From assembly GCA_910588755.1 (NCBI GenBank), contig CAJUQZ010000187.1, positions 1 through 6,568 on the forward strand: a stretch of 6,568 bases of DNA, in the 5' to 3' direction. Made by a program: the position numbers and the translations under genes. Shown piece after piece: positions 1-6,543 of this stretch. This stretch comes from an uncultured Lachnospiraceae bacterium. Lineage in GTDB: Bacteria; Bacillota; Clostridia; Lachnospirales; Lachnospiraceae. Below the pieces are notes generated by a model, which was not told where the DNA came from, did not search any database, and worked only from the letters and a program-made list of their open reading frames with translations. How positions within the stretch are numbered: the first letter of the stretch is position 1; each line of letters opens with the position of its first letter.

Positions 1-34
1 ATGAAAGTCCCGGTCCCCTCCTCGTTATAATTCA

Positions 35-703
35 ATGCGGAATTTAGGTTATAAGAGAAATCCGGTAACACAGAGCGATAAGATAAGTACAGCGGAAGAA
101 CCGGGCAAGTTAAAGAAACGTAGATATATTGTGGCAAAAGAGCCGGTAATTGATGATGGTATCATGAATATTGGTCTGGGCTATATGCTTGGAAATGATG
201 ATAGTAAGATTATTTCCTACTCATGTAGCACGAATGTTTTTTCAGCGAAAGGAAATGCCGGACTTAATTATGTACATGGAGGATCTTCCCCACAAGAAAT
301 GTTAGTTCCGGTTATTGATATAAAAATGGATAAGGGTGCAGTGGAAACGCGCACCGTACAAATTATGCTTGTCAGTTTGGTGCAGAAGATTACCAATCTG
401 ATTACTACACTTGATTTTATCCAATCTGAACCGGTAAGTGATGTTGTAAAGGGGACAAAGTACAAATTGTTCTTCTTGTCAGACGATCATGAGAAGATTT
501 CAAATGAAAATATCTATGTTGCTGATAAGAGGGATGAGGATGTGCAGAGGCGGTTGTTCCGTTTGCGTTTTACATTCAAGAATAAAAAGTATGATAAGAA
601 CAAAAAGTATTATCTTGTGGCTTATGATGAGAGCAATGATGTAGAGATGTTCCGCCATGAGGTTATCATGGATGTAGCATTTGCGAATGATTTTGGTTTT
701 TAA
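35..703 (+). CDS. pglZ: C-terminal part of BREX-1 PglZ (alkaline-phosphatase superfamily), 5' truncated
   Basis: PglZ is a core BREX (phage exclusion) protein needed with PglX for host DNA modification and for defence. Full-length type A proteins run to roughly 800-900 residues, whereas only 222 are open here. I recognise the family from YVHGGSSPQEMLVPVI (residues 79-94), where His81 belongs to the conserved metal-site motif of the alkaline-phosphatase fold, and from the C-terminal beta-rich region ending in FANDFGF. Family-like sequence begins around residue 5 (YKRNPV..SDKIS). The DHG motif expected just before it, and the whole N-terminal catalytic half, are absent. The ATG at 35 has no Shine-Dalgarno sequence and is probably not a real start. 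The frame continues open to position 5 and meets TGA at 2-4. This is therefore a 3' fragment or pseudogene, or a frameshifted end. brxL follows after 17 bases. The family call is firm; the functional state is unknown. Confidence 0.85.
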   Translation: MRNLGYKRNPVTQSDKISTAEEPGKLKKRRYIVAKEPVIDDGIMNIGLGYMLGNDDSKIISYSCSTNVFSAKGNAGLNYVHGGSSPQEMLVPVIDIKMDKGAVETRTVQIMLVSLVQKITNLITTLDFIQSEPVSDVVKGTKYKLFFLSDDHEKISNENIYVADKRDEDVQRRLFRLRFTFKNKKYDKNKKYYLVAYDESNDVEMFRHEVIMDVAFANDFGF

Positions 704-706
704 TAC

Positions 707-714
707 AAGGTGGT
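707..714 (+). promoter_or_regulatory. Ribosome binding site of brxL
   Basis: AAGGTGGTG-like sequence, one mismatch from the anti-Shine-Dalgarno complement AAGGAGGTG, ends about six bases before the ATG at 721. It supports this start and lies in the 17-base gap after the pglZ stop, so pglZ and brxL would be co-transcribed. Confidence 0.6.
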
Positions 715-720
715 GTTAGC

Positions 721-2775
721 ATGAGTGATTTCCAATACGAAGGCGATGCAGAACTTTTGACAAAATTGCAGAGTAATTTTGCTGGGAAGATCGTACGCAA
801 AGACTTAACAAAAAGAATAAAAGAGGGGGCAAATGTTCCGGTTTATGTGCTGGAATATTTGCTGGGTATGTATTGTTCATCTTTGGATGAAGATGAGATA
901 GAGGCTGGAGTTGATACTGTAAAAAGGATACTGGCAGAGAATTATGTCAGACCGGATGAAGCTCAGAAAATCATTGCAAAATTACGTGAGAGGGGCGCTT
1001 ATACAGTTATTGATCGTATATCAGTGCATCTGAACATCCGAGAGGATATTTACGAGGCAGAGTTTTCCAATCTGGGGATTAAGCAAATACCTATAGCAGA
1101 AAGCTACGTAAGGGACTATGAAAGATTATTATGTGGCGGTATCTGGTGCATTATACAGATGGAGTACTATTATGATGAGGCAGACAAGCATCGTTCTCCA
1201 TTTATGATACATAAGCTCACACCAATTCAGATGCCTAGCCTTGATTTTGAAGAAGTAAAGGCAGCAAGAGCAAAGTTCACAGATGATGAATGGATAGATG
1301 TTGTTCTTAGAAGTGTCGGAATGGAGCCGATACAGTTTAATAAGCGTGAGAAGTGGTTGCATCTTGCAAGACTTATTCCGCTTGTGGAAAATAATTATAA
1401 CCTTGTCGAACTAGGACCGCGTGGCACTGGTAAATCTCATGTCTATAAAGAGATTAGTCCTAACAGTATCCTTGTATCAGGGGGTCAGACCACAGTAGCC
1501 AATCTGTTTTACAACATGGGTACAAAGCAGGTAGGACTTGTTGGTATGTGGGACTGTGTAGCATTTGATGAGGTTGCCGGAATCAAATTTAAAGATCATG
1601 ATGGAGTGCAAATCATGAAAGATTATATGGCATCTGGCTCTTTTGCGAGGGGAAAAGAGGAAAAGAATGCTTATGCTTCAATGGTATTTGTAGGAAACAT
1701 CAATCAGAGTGTGGATGCGATTTTGAAGACTTCACACCTGTTTGAGCCATTTCCGGAAGCAATGGGGAATGATACAGCATTTTTAGACCGTATTCATTGT
1801 TATATTCCGGGATGGGAGATCCCGAAGTATAGACCGGAATTTTTCACAAATGATTATGGATTTATTACAGATTATTTTTCGGAGATTATGCGTGAACTTA
1901 GAAAGATTTCCTATGCGGATGCATACACGCATTATTTCAAATTGGGAAATAACCTTAATCAGAGAGATGTTATAGCAGTCAAGAAAACGGTATCTGGATT
2001 CGTAAAACTTATTCATCCGGACGGAACGTTTCATAGAGAAAATGTAGAAGAAATTCTACGTTTTGCATTAGAGATGAGGCGTAGAGTTAAGGAACAACAG
2101 AAAAAAATAGGTGGTATGGAGTTTTATGATGTCAATTTCTCATACATTGATAATGACACATTTTCAGAGGAATATGTGCCAGTTCCGGAACAGGGAGGCA
2201 GTAAGTTAATTCCTGAAGGAATGAGTAAACCGGGACACGTATATACAGTGGGACATAGTAAAATCGGTATGCTTGGTGTATATAAGTTAGAAATGCAAAT
2301 GACAGCCGGAAATGGAAAGTTTGAAAAAACTGGGCTTGGAACGGATAGAGAAGCAAAGGAAGCGGTAGACACTGCATATAGATACTTGAAAGCAAATGCA
2401 AGAGGAATAAGCGGCAGTATCAGTATGACTACAAAGGACTATATTTTTGACGTTCAGGATATGAATGGAATAGGTATGACAAAGAACCTATCGCTGGCAT
2501 CTGTAGTTGCGATCTGTTCGATCGCTCTTGCAAAACCAGTGGTAAGCAGTGCGGTGGTAATGGGAGACTTCAGCATTGGCGGTACGGTAATGAAAGTGGA
2601 AGAATTGGCTAATACTTTGCAGGTTTGCTTGGATAGTGGTGCAAAGAAAGTATTGTTACCGATAGCCTCTGCTGTTGATTTGGGTACTGTACCGGCAGAA
2701 TTGATTGGTTGTTTCAGCCTGATTTTTTATAACAGTGTAGAGGATGCGGTATTTAAGGCGTTAGGAGTTGAGTAA
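721..2775 (+). CDS. brxL: BrxL, BREX-1 AAA+ ATPase with Lon-like C-terminal domain
   Basis: BrxL is the last gene of type 1 BREX loci. It is required for phage restriction, and characterised members are DNA-binding AAA+ ATPases that resemble MCM helicases rather than acting as simple proteases. The 684-residue length is normal. Visible in order: an N-terminal region of about 200 residues; Walker A GPRGTGKS at 232-239; Walker B VAFDE at 280-284; a sensor-1-like Asn326 in FVGNIN; a candidate arginine finger Arg357 in FLDRIHCYIPGWE; and a Lon-like domain from about residue 505 to the end, with VMGDFSIGG at 613-621 and GAKKVLLP following it. The usual Lon GPSAG serine motif is not present (the region reads GIGMTKNLSLA, 583-593), and the position of the Lon catalytic lysine appears to be Thr632, so proteolysis is doubtful. 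The start is supported by an upstream Shine-Dalgarno. The gene appears intact, unlike its neighbour pglZ. Confidence 0.95.
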   Translation: MSDFQYEGDAELLTKLQSNFAGKIVRKDLTKRIKEGANVPVYVLEYLLGMYCSSLDEDEIEAGVDTVKRILAENYVRPDEAQKIIAKLRERGAYTVIDRISVHLNIREDIYEAEFSNLGIKQIPIAESYVRDYERLLCGGIWCIIQMEYYYDEADKHRSPFMIHKLTPIQMPSLDFEEVKAARAKFTDDEWIDVVLRSVGMEPIQFNKREKWLHLARLIPLVENNYNLVELGPRGTGKSHVYKEISPNSILVSGGQTTVANLFYNMGTKQVGLVGMWDCVAFDEVAGIKFKDHDGVQIMKDYMASGSFARGKEEKNAYASMVFVGNINQSVDAILKTSHLFEPFPEAMGNDTAFLDRIHCYIPGWEIPKYRPEFFTNDYGFITDYFSEIMRELRKISYADAYTHYFKLGNNLNQRDVIAVKKTVSGFVKLIHPDGTFHRENVEEILRFALEMRRRVKEQQKKIGGMEFYDVNFSYIDNDTFSEEYVPVPEQGGSKLIPEGMSKPGHVYTVGHSKIGMLGVYKLEMQMTAGNGKFEKTGLGTDREAKEAVDTAYRYLKANARGISGSISMTTKDYIFDVQDMNGIGMTKNLSLASVVAICSIALAKPVVSSAVVMGDFSIGGTVMKVEELANTLQVCLDSGAKKVLLPIASAVDLGTVPAELIGCFSLIFYNSVEDAVFKALGVE

Positions 2776-2910
2776 TATGTCAACAGATAAATGAATACGT
2801 ATTTAGATATGATAGAAAAATCTGAAATGTGCAGCGGGTGATGCGGGACCATATCAGGCGCTGTAGATGTTTATTCTAAAAAGGAAGCGGGTAAAGAGCA
2901 AGACTGCACG

Positions 2911-3072
2911 ATGAAATATTGGATTCGCCCGGCATCCCTTACGGTAGAAGCCAAACAGGGCGAGATAGCGGAGCTTTTTGAGAAATTTGCAGCCATACCA
3001 TTTGTTGACCGTATTAATAATCGAGCATCTTTTTGCTATTTGACAGGAGCGCGTCAAAGTGTTACGGTATAG
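2911..3072 (+). CDS. Doubtful 53-residue reading frame, function unknown
   Basis: The frame starts MKYWIRPASLTVEAKQGEIA and ends GARQSVTV. It is open upstream to the stop at 2839-2841, giving 77 codons without a stop. No Shine-Dalgarno sequence sits at a useful distance before the ATG, and the opposite strand is open over almost the same interval, so coding is not established. There are no membrane segments or motifs that I can assign. It could be a decayed gene end or part of an intergenic repeat that happens to be open. The promoter candidate for the next gene overlaps its last codons, which also argues against an intact gene. Confidence 0.2.
   Translation: MKYWIRPASLTVEAKQGEIAELFEKFAAIPFVDRINNRASFCYLTGARQSVTV
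3040..3068 (+). promoter_or_regulatory. Candidate sigma-A promoter for the CPBP-MATE-cvfB operon
   Basis: A perfect -35 TTGACA (3040-3045) is followed by a 17-base spacer and a weak -10 TACGGT (3063-3068). The -10 is preceded by TGT, which makes it an extended -10 (TG at 3060-3061). Transcription would start near 3075, about 35 bases before the CPBP start codon. A 6-bp dyad overlaps the -35 box. The promoter is inferred from sequence only. Confidence 0.5.
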
Positions 3073-3100
3073 GAAATGAATTGTTTTGCGTGAATAAGAT

Positions 3101-3105
3101 GGAGG
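3101..3105 (+). promoter_or_regulatory. Ribosome binding site fixing the CPBP start at 3111
   Basis: GGAGG lies five bases before the ATG at 3111. The same frame is open back to an ATG at 3033, but that start would lie upstream of the promoter -35 box and has no Shine-Dalgarno. The ATG at 3099 overlaps the GGAGG itself. Confidence 0.7.
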
Positions 3106-3110
3106 TTAAG

Positions 3111-3977
3111 ATGGAGAACAATAGAAATGCGAAAGCTGGCAAAAAGTTTCTAGAAGGAATTCTTGTAAGCATCGAGATTATGGTGCTGTTTATACTGCTG
3201 CAGATTCTGGTAAGCTTTGTGGGAGCAGAAGCGGTGCTGGTTTCTAATTTGATACGGACTGGCAATGATATACAGCATGCGCAGTCAGCGGTGATGGATA
3301 TGATGTATGACGCCAGCTATATGACGACACTGACAGTTTTGGGTACGCTGGTGTCAACACTTTTTTCGGTGCCGGCTTACTGGATCATATGGGGCAGGAA
3401 AAAGTCGGAACAGGATAAGCGGTATTTTCGGGAAAAGGTGTTAAAGATCAAACCGTTTGCAATGATTATCATAGCATCCTGCGGGCTTTATTACCTGGCA
3501 ATCCTAATTTCAGCAGGAATTGCATTTGTCAGTCCTGGGGTGATGGAGGAATATAACGAGATGATGGATATGGCGTTGGGGGGAAGCCAGATGTTTGCGA
3601 TGTTTGCAGCAGTGATATTGGCACCAGTCAACGAGGAATGTATCATGAGGGGGCTGATTTTAAAGAATCTGCAACGTTTCTTTTCGACGCCGGTTGTGGT
3701 TCTCATACAGGCGGTGCTGTTTGGCGTTTTTCATCTGAACTGGGTGCAGGGGCTGTATGTACTTCCTGTCGGGGCATCGCTTGGATATGTGGCAATTAAG
3801 AGCAGATCGATTCTCCCGTCGATCTTTATGCATCTGTTTTACAACACACTCTCCTTTGCGCTGGTGCTGCTTCCAGCGTTCTGCCAGACTGGTATTTTTG
3901 CGGTCAGTGCAGTGTTGGTGAGTGCGGTAGCGGTATGGTATATGGGTAGGACAGAGGCAACGCCCCAGATATCATAG
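3111..3977 (+). CDS. CPBP-family intramembrane glutamic endopeptidase
   Basis: This is a polytopic membrane protein of 288 residues from the chosen start. It belongs to the CAAX protease/bacteriocin-processing (CPBP, formerly Abi) family, whose members cleave within the membrane or act in bacteriocin immunity and protein maturation. All three signature motifs are intact: EExxxR (Glu175, Glu176, Arg180), FxxxH (Phe204, His208) and HxxxN (His241, Asn245). They lie in hydrophobic helices, as in the family, so the enzyme should be active. Other hydrophobic segments lie near residues 14-38, 71-94, 115-140, 195-209, 213-228 and 259-277. The substrate is unknown and no bacteriocin gene is visible nearby. 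It is the first gene of an apparent operon, 29 bases before the MATE gene. A role in the adjacent BREX defence is possible but nothing in the sequence supports it. Confidence 0.9.
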   Translation: MENNRNAKAGKKFLEGILVSIEIMVLFILLQILVSFVGAEAVLVSNLIRTGNDIQHAQSAVMDMMYDASYMTTLTVLGTLVSTLFSVPAYWIIWGRKKSEQDKRYFREKVLKIKPFAMIIIASCGLYYLAILISAGIAFVSPGVMEEYNEMMDMALGGSQMFAMFAAVILAPVNEECIMRGLILKNLQRFFSTPVVVLIQAVLFGVFHLNWVQGLYVLPVGASLGYVAIKSRSILPSIFMHLFYNTLSFALVLLPAFCQTGIFAVSAVLVSAVAVWYMGRTEATPQIS

Positions 3978-3991
3978 AGTAATGTATATAG

Positions 3992-3997
3992 AAGGAG
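3992..3997 (+). promoter_or_regulatory. Ribosome binding site of the MATE gene
   Basis: AAGGAG lies nine bases before the ATG at 4007, inside the 29-base gap after the CPBP stop. It confirms this start and indicates co-transcription. Confidence 0.65.
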
Positions 3998-4006
3998 CAG
4001 GTTCAT

Positions 4007-5395
4007 ATGGAAAAGGCAAAAACAGATAACCGGACAGCGATTTTTGAGAGCGTACCGATACCAAAGGCGGTAGCGCTTCTGTGTGTCCCAACGATCATCA
4101 GTTCGCTTGTGATGGTGCTTTATAATTTGGCAGATACATATTTTGTCGGAATATTGAACGATCCTGTGCAGAATGCGGCAGTTACGCTTGCAGGACCAGT
4201 ATTGCTGGCGTTTAATGCGATCAACAACCTGTTTGGTGTGGGCTGTTCGAGCATGATGAGTAGGGCGCTGGGGCGCAGGGACTATGATACGGTACACAGG
4301 ACTTCTGCGTTTGGGTTTTACTGCGCGGTGGTGTGCGGTGCGCTGTTCTCGCTTGGGTGTACTGTGGGGAAAACTTCATTGCTGGCGCTGCTTGGGGCCG
4401 ACGAGGTCACGGCGCAGGCGACGGCAGACTATATGAGATGGACGGTCACATGCGGTGCAGTGCCGGCGATTCTCAATGTGGTCATGGCAAATATGGTGCG
4501 TGCGGAGGGGTCTGCATTTCATGCCAGCATTGGAACGATGAGCGGCTGTCTCTTAAACATCGTGCTGGATCCGATTTTCATATTGCCGTGGGGGCTGGAT
4601 ATGGGGGCAGCAGGTGCAGGGCTTGCCACATTTATCTCGAATTGTGTGGCGTGTCTGTATTTCTTTGTGCTATTATATATCAGGAGAGAACGCACTTATG
4701 TCTGTATCCGACCAGATCAGTTCTGTCTTAGGGGGGCGATTGTTCTTGGCGTGTGTGGCGTGGGCATACCAGCGTCCATACAGAATCTGCTGAATGTGAC
4801 TGGCATGACGATCCTCAACAATTTTACTTCTGTATTTGGTGCGGACGCGGTTGCAGCAATGGGAATCACACAGAAAATATATATGGTTCCGATGTATGTC
4901 TGTATGGGAATGTCACAGGGGATCATGCCGCTTGTGAGTTACAACTATGCCAGTGGAAACCACAAGAGGATGCGGTCGGCGGTTGTTTTTACAGGGACAA
5001 TCAGCGTCGGTTTTATCACGGCAGCATCGTTGTTTTTCTATGTGGGTGCGGAGGGCGTTGTGCGTTTTTTTATGGACAACCCGTCTATCATTGCGTATGG
5101 GATACGGTTTTTGCGGGGCTTTTGTCTTGGGTTGCCCTTTCTGTGCATGGATTTTCTGGCGGTTGGTGTATTCCAGGCACTTGGATATGGGAAAAATGCG
5201 CTTGTCTTTGCAATCATGAGAAAAATTGTGTTGGAGATACCAGCGCTGTATCTCTTAAATCGCCTGTTTCCGCTGTATGGACTTGCCTACGCGCAGTTTG
5301 TGGCAGAGCTTGTGCTCGCAGTCGCGGCGGTGGTGGAGCTGTTATTGATATTCCGGAGGTTAGGCAGAAAAACGGAATATGTAGAGGATGTCTAA
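4007..5395 (+). CDS. MATE-family multidrug/cation antiporter
   Basis: MATE (multi-antimicrobial extrusion) transporters export drugs, dyes or metabolites across the cytoplasmic membrane in exchange for Na+ or H+. The 462-residue length is standard for the family. The sequence is hydrophobic throughout, compatible with 12 membrane helices in two related halves (roughly residues 15-230 and 235-450). N-terminal family features include PxxxxxLVMVLYNLADTYFVG (around 28-48, with Asp43 in the first helix) and the cytosolic SRALGRRDYDTVH loop (about 85-97). The second half repeats the pattern with GIPASIQNLLNVTGM. The true substrate cannot be read from sequence; closest in style to the clostridial MATE proteins annotated as multidrug exporters of the DinF/NorM type. 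It lies between the CPBP gene and cvfB with short gaps. It is visibly G/C-richer than brxL (for example 35 of 60 bases at 4321-4380 against 22 of 60 at 2041-2100). Confidence 0.93.
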   Translation: MEKAKTDNRTAIFESVPIPKAVALLCVPTIISSLVMVLYNLADTYFVGILNDPVQNAAVTLAGPVLLAFNAINNLFGVGCSSMMSRALGRRDYDTVHRTSAFGFYCAVVCGALFSLGCTVGKTSLLALLGADEVTAQATADYMRWTVTCGAVPAILNVVMANMVRAEGSAFHASIGTMSGCLLNIVLDPIFILPWGLDMGAAGAGLATFISNCVACLYFFVLLYIRRERTYVCIRPDQFCLRGAIVLGVCGVGIPASIQNLLNVTGMTILNNFTSVFGADAVAAMGITQKIYMVPMYVCMGMSQGIMPLVSYNYASGNHKRMRSAVVFTGTISVGFITAASLFFYVGAEGVVRFFMDNPSIIAYGIRFLRGFCLGLPFLCMDFLAVGVFQALGYGKNALVFAIMRKIVLEIPALYLLNRLFPLYGLAYAQFVAELVLAVAAVVELLLIFRRLGRKTEYVEDV

Positions 5396-5414
5396 ATCTG
5401 CCAGGGGATAATAT

Positions 5415-5419
5415 GGAGG
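5415..5419 (+). promoter_or_regulatory. Ribosome binding site of cvfB
   Basis: GGAGG lies ten bases before the ATG at 5430, within the 34-base gap after the MATE stop. The spacing is slightly long but no better start is nearby, and the protein's family N-terminus begins at this ATG. Confidence 0.55.
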
Positions 5420-5429
5420 TTAGAAGAAT

Positions 5430-6269
5430 ATGTTAGAATTAGGAAAAATACAGTCGCTTGTCATTGTCAAGGAGCTGGATTTTGGCGTGTATCTCGGAGA
5501 GACGCCAAATGCTTCTATGGACGAGAGGGTGCTGCTCCCAAAAAAGCAGGTGCCGCAGGGAAGCGGAGTGGGCGATGCGATAGAGGTATTTTTGTATAAG
5601 GATTCGAAGGACAGAATCATTGCGACGACGAACAGGCCGCTGCTTTGTGTGGGCGGGATAGGGAAGCTTAGGGTTTCGCAGGTGACAAATATTGGGGCTT
5701 TTCTCGACTGGGGGCTTGAGAAGGATGTGCTGCTTCCATATAAAGAGCAGACGACAAAAGTCTGTGAGGGCGATGAGGTGTTGGTGGCACTCTATGTGGA
5801 TAAGAGCAGCCGTCTGGCAGCCACGATGAAGCTATATCGCTATCTAAAGCAGGGTGGCAGTTTCGCAAAAGACGATGTCGTGCGCGGTACGGTGTATGAG
5901 ATCAGGGAGGATATGGGGGCGTTTGTCGCTGTTGATGATCAGTATTCTGCACTGATTTCCACGCGGGAGCTGTATGGGGAAATCCGGGTTGGAGATGTGG
6001 TGACAGCGCGTGTTGCCAGTGTCAAGGGGGACGGGAAGCTGGACTTAAGCGTGCGTGAAAAAGCGTATCTGCAAATAGGCAGGGATGTGGGAAAACTGCT
6101 GGAAATCCTGGAAAGTTACGGTGGTGTGTTGCCGTTTTCAGACAAAGCAAGCCCCGAAGTTATCAGATGTGAGACTGGGATGAGCAAGAATGCGTTCAAG
6201 AGGGCTGTGGGAAATCTGCTGAAAAGTGGGCGGATTGTCATTAAGCCTGACGCCATCTGCCTGAAATAA
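5430..6269 (+). CDS. cvfB: CvfB-family S1 domain RNA-binding protein
   Basis: CvfB (YitL-type) proteins are cytoplasmic RNA-binding proteins of about 280 residues. The Staphylococcus aureus member affects virulence and regulatory gene expression; the role in other bacteria is poorly known. The 279-residue length fits. Domains visible in order: an S1-like domain at about 1-62 (GKIQSLVIVKELDFGVYLG); a second at about 67-130 with the typical IGAFLDWG at 88-95 followed by KDVLLPYKEQ; a third at about 150-210 (GTVYEI, MGAFVAV, ending LDLSVRE); and a C-terminal winged helix at about 223-279 with the helix MSKNAFKRAVGNLLKSGRI. It is the last gene of the operon and is followed within 15 bases by a hairpin terminator. 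Its pairing with a membrane protease and a transporter does not point to a shared pathway. The family call is strong; the cellular role is inferred from distant relatives. Confidence 0.92.
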   Translation: MLELGKIQSLVIVKELDFGVYLGETPNASMDERVLLPKKQVPQGSGVGDAIEVFLYKDSKDRIIATTNRPLLCVGGIGKLRVSQVTNIGAFLDWGLEKDVLLPYKEQTTKVCEGDEVLVALYVDKSSRLAATMKLYRYLKQGGSFAKDDVVRGTVYEIREDMGAFVAVDDQYSALISTRELYGEIRVGDVVTARVASVKGDGKLDLSVREKAYLQIGRDVGKLLEILESYGGVLPFSDKASPEVIRCETGMSKNAFKRAVGNLLKSGRIVIKPDAICLK

Positions 6270-6283
6270 AAACTGTACAAGAA

Positions 6284-6315
6284 CGAAAAACAGCCCGGGG
6301 GCTGTTTTCGGTTTT
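6284..6315. terminator. Bidirectional intrinsic terminator between cvfB and yjfB
   Basis: Nine-base-pair stem AAAACAGCC (6287-6295) with GGCTGTTTT (6300-6308) around a CGGG loop. The stem can be extended by CG/CG if one A is bulged. A T-rich tail follows on the plus strand (TTTTCGGTTTTC), and the matching A-run at 6286-6290 gives a T-run on the minus strand. It lies 15 bases after the cvfB stop and directly next to the yjfB stop, so it can end both convergent transcripts. Confidence 0.85.
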
Positions 6316-6507
6316 CTACACACTGATGTCAATGTTTGCGCCGATATCTGGATTGACAGAGAGCTCCATTGCGGATGCATCGAGCATTTCCATCATGGAA
6401 GCAGTGATGACATCTGCCTGTTCCATAGATTTTGCAAGCATGGCTGTACCGACATCGGTGAGCAGGTTTGACTGCGCCATTTGCATGGAAAGACCTGGTA
6501 TATCCAT
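6316..6507 (-). CDS. yjfB: YjfB-family putative motility protein
   Basis: Small protein of 63 residues encoded on the minus strand, convergent with cvfB. It matches the pattern of the YjfB family (named from Bacillus subtilis yjfB and described as putative motility proteins): the N-terminus MDIPGLSM, an amphipathic helical middle with QADVITASMMEMLDAS, and the conserved end PDIGANIDISV. The usual length is about 55-65 residues, so it is complete. There is no signal peptide or membrane segment. The start is supported by AGGAGG eight bases upstream on the minus strand. Its molecular function is unknown; the motility link rests on family naming and suggests a flagellated host. It is the last gene before the right edge, and two AT-rich dyads precede it. 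Confidence 0.85.
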   Translation of the reverse strand: MDIPGLSMQMAQSNLLTDVGTAMLAKSMEQADVITASMMEMLDASAMELSVNPDIGANIDISV

Positions 6508-6515
6508 AGTACCAT

Positions 6516-6521
6516 CCTCCT
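6516..6521 (-). promoter_or_regulatory. Ribosome binding site of yjfB
   Basis: On the minus strand AGGAGG precedes the ATG (6505-6507) with an eight-base spacer, a textbook spacing that fixes the start. An earlier ATG overlapping the GGAGG is in another frame. Confidence 0.75.
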
Positions 6522-6543
6522 ATCTCAAAATTTGAAATTTGTC

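Larger units (their letters stand above)
2776..3110. other. Gene-poor junction between the BREX end and the host-type operon
   Basis: About 335 bases with no convincing gene. It holds a five-codon frame (MSTDK, 2777-2794), then short frames broken by stops at 2839-2841, then a stretch open on both strands (minus strand 2854-3057, plus strand 2842-3072). A promoter candidate lies at its right end. I see no strong hairpin with a T-run after brxL, so the BREX transcript has no obvious terminator here. The segment could be a deletion scar or a dispersed intergenic repeat. Confidence 0.5.

Noticed and set aside
2826..2875. Possible terminator after brxL (CAGCG...CGCTG)
   Set aside because: Only five base pairs around a large loop and no T-run follows.
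3033..3110. N-terminal extension of the CPBP protein from an ATG at 3033
   Set aside because: No Shine-Dalgarno, it overlaps the candidate promoter, and the added residues are not family-like. GGAGG five bases before 3111 marks the better start.
3839..4297. 152-residue minus-strand frame across the CPBP/MATE junction
   Set aside because: Antisense to two well-supported genes, with low-complexity Arg/His-rich content and no recognisable domain.
4333..5436. Long plus-strand frames inside the MATE gene (4333-4731, 4753-5436, 4947-5219)
   Set aside because: They are out-of-frame shadows of a clear MATE coding sequence. They are rich in Cys, Trp and His without motifs and lack suitable ribosome binding sites.
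6326..6535. 69-residue plus-strand frame over yjfB
   Set aside because: Antisense shadow; the minus-strand frame has the family sequence and a good AGGAGG site.
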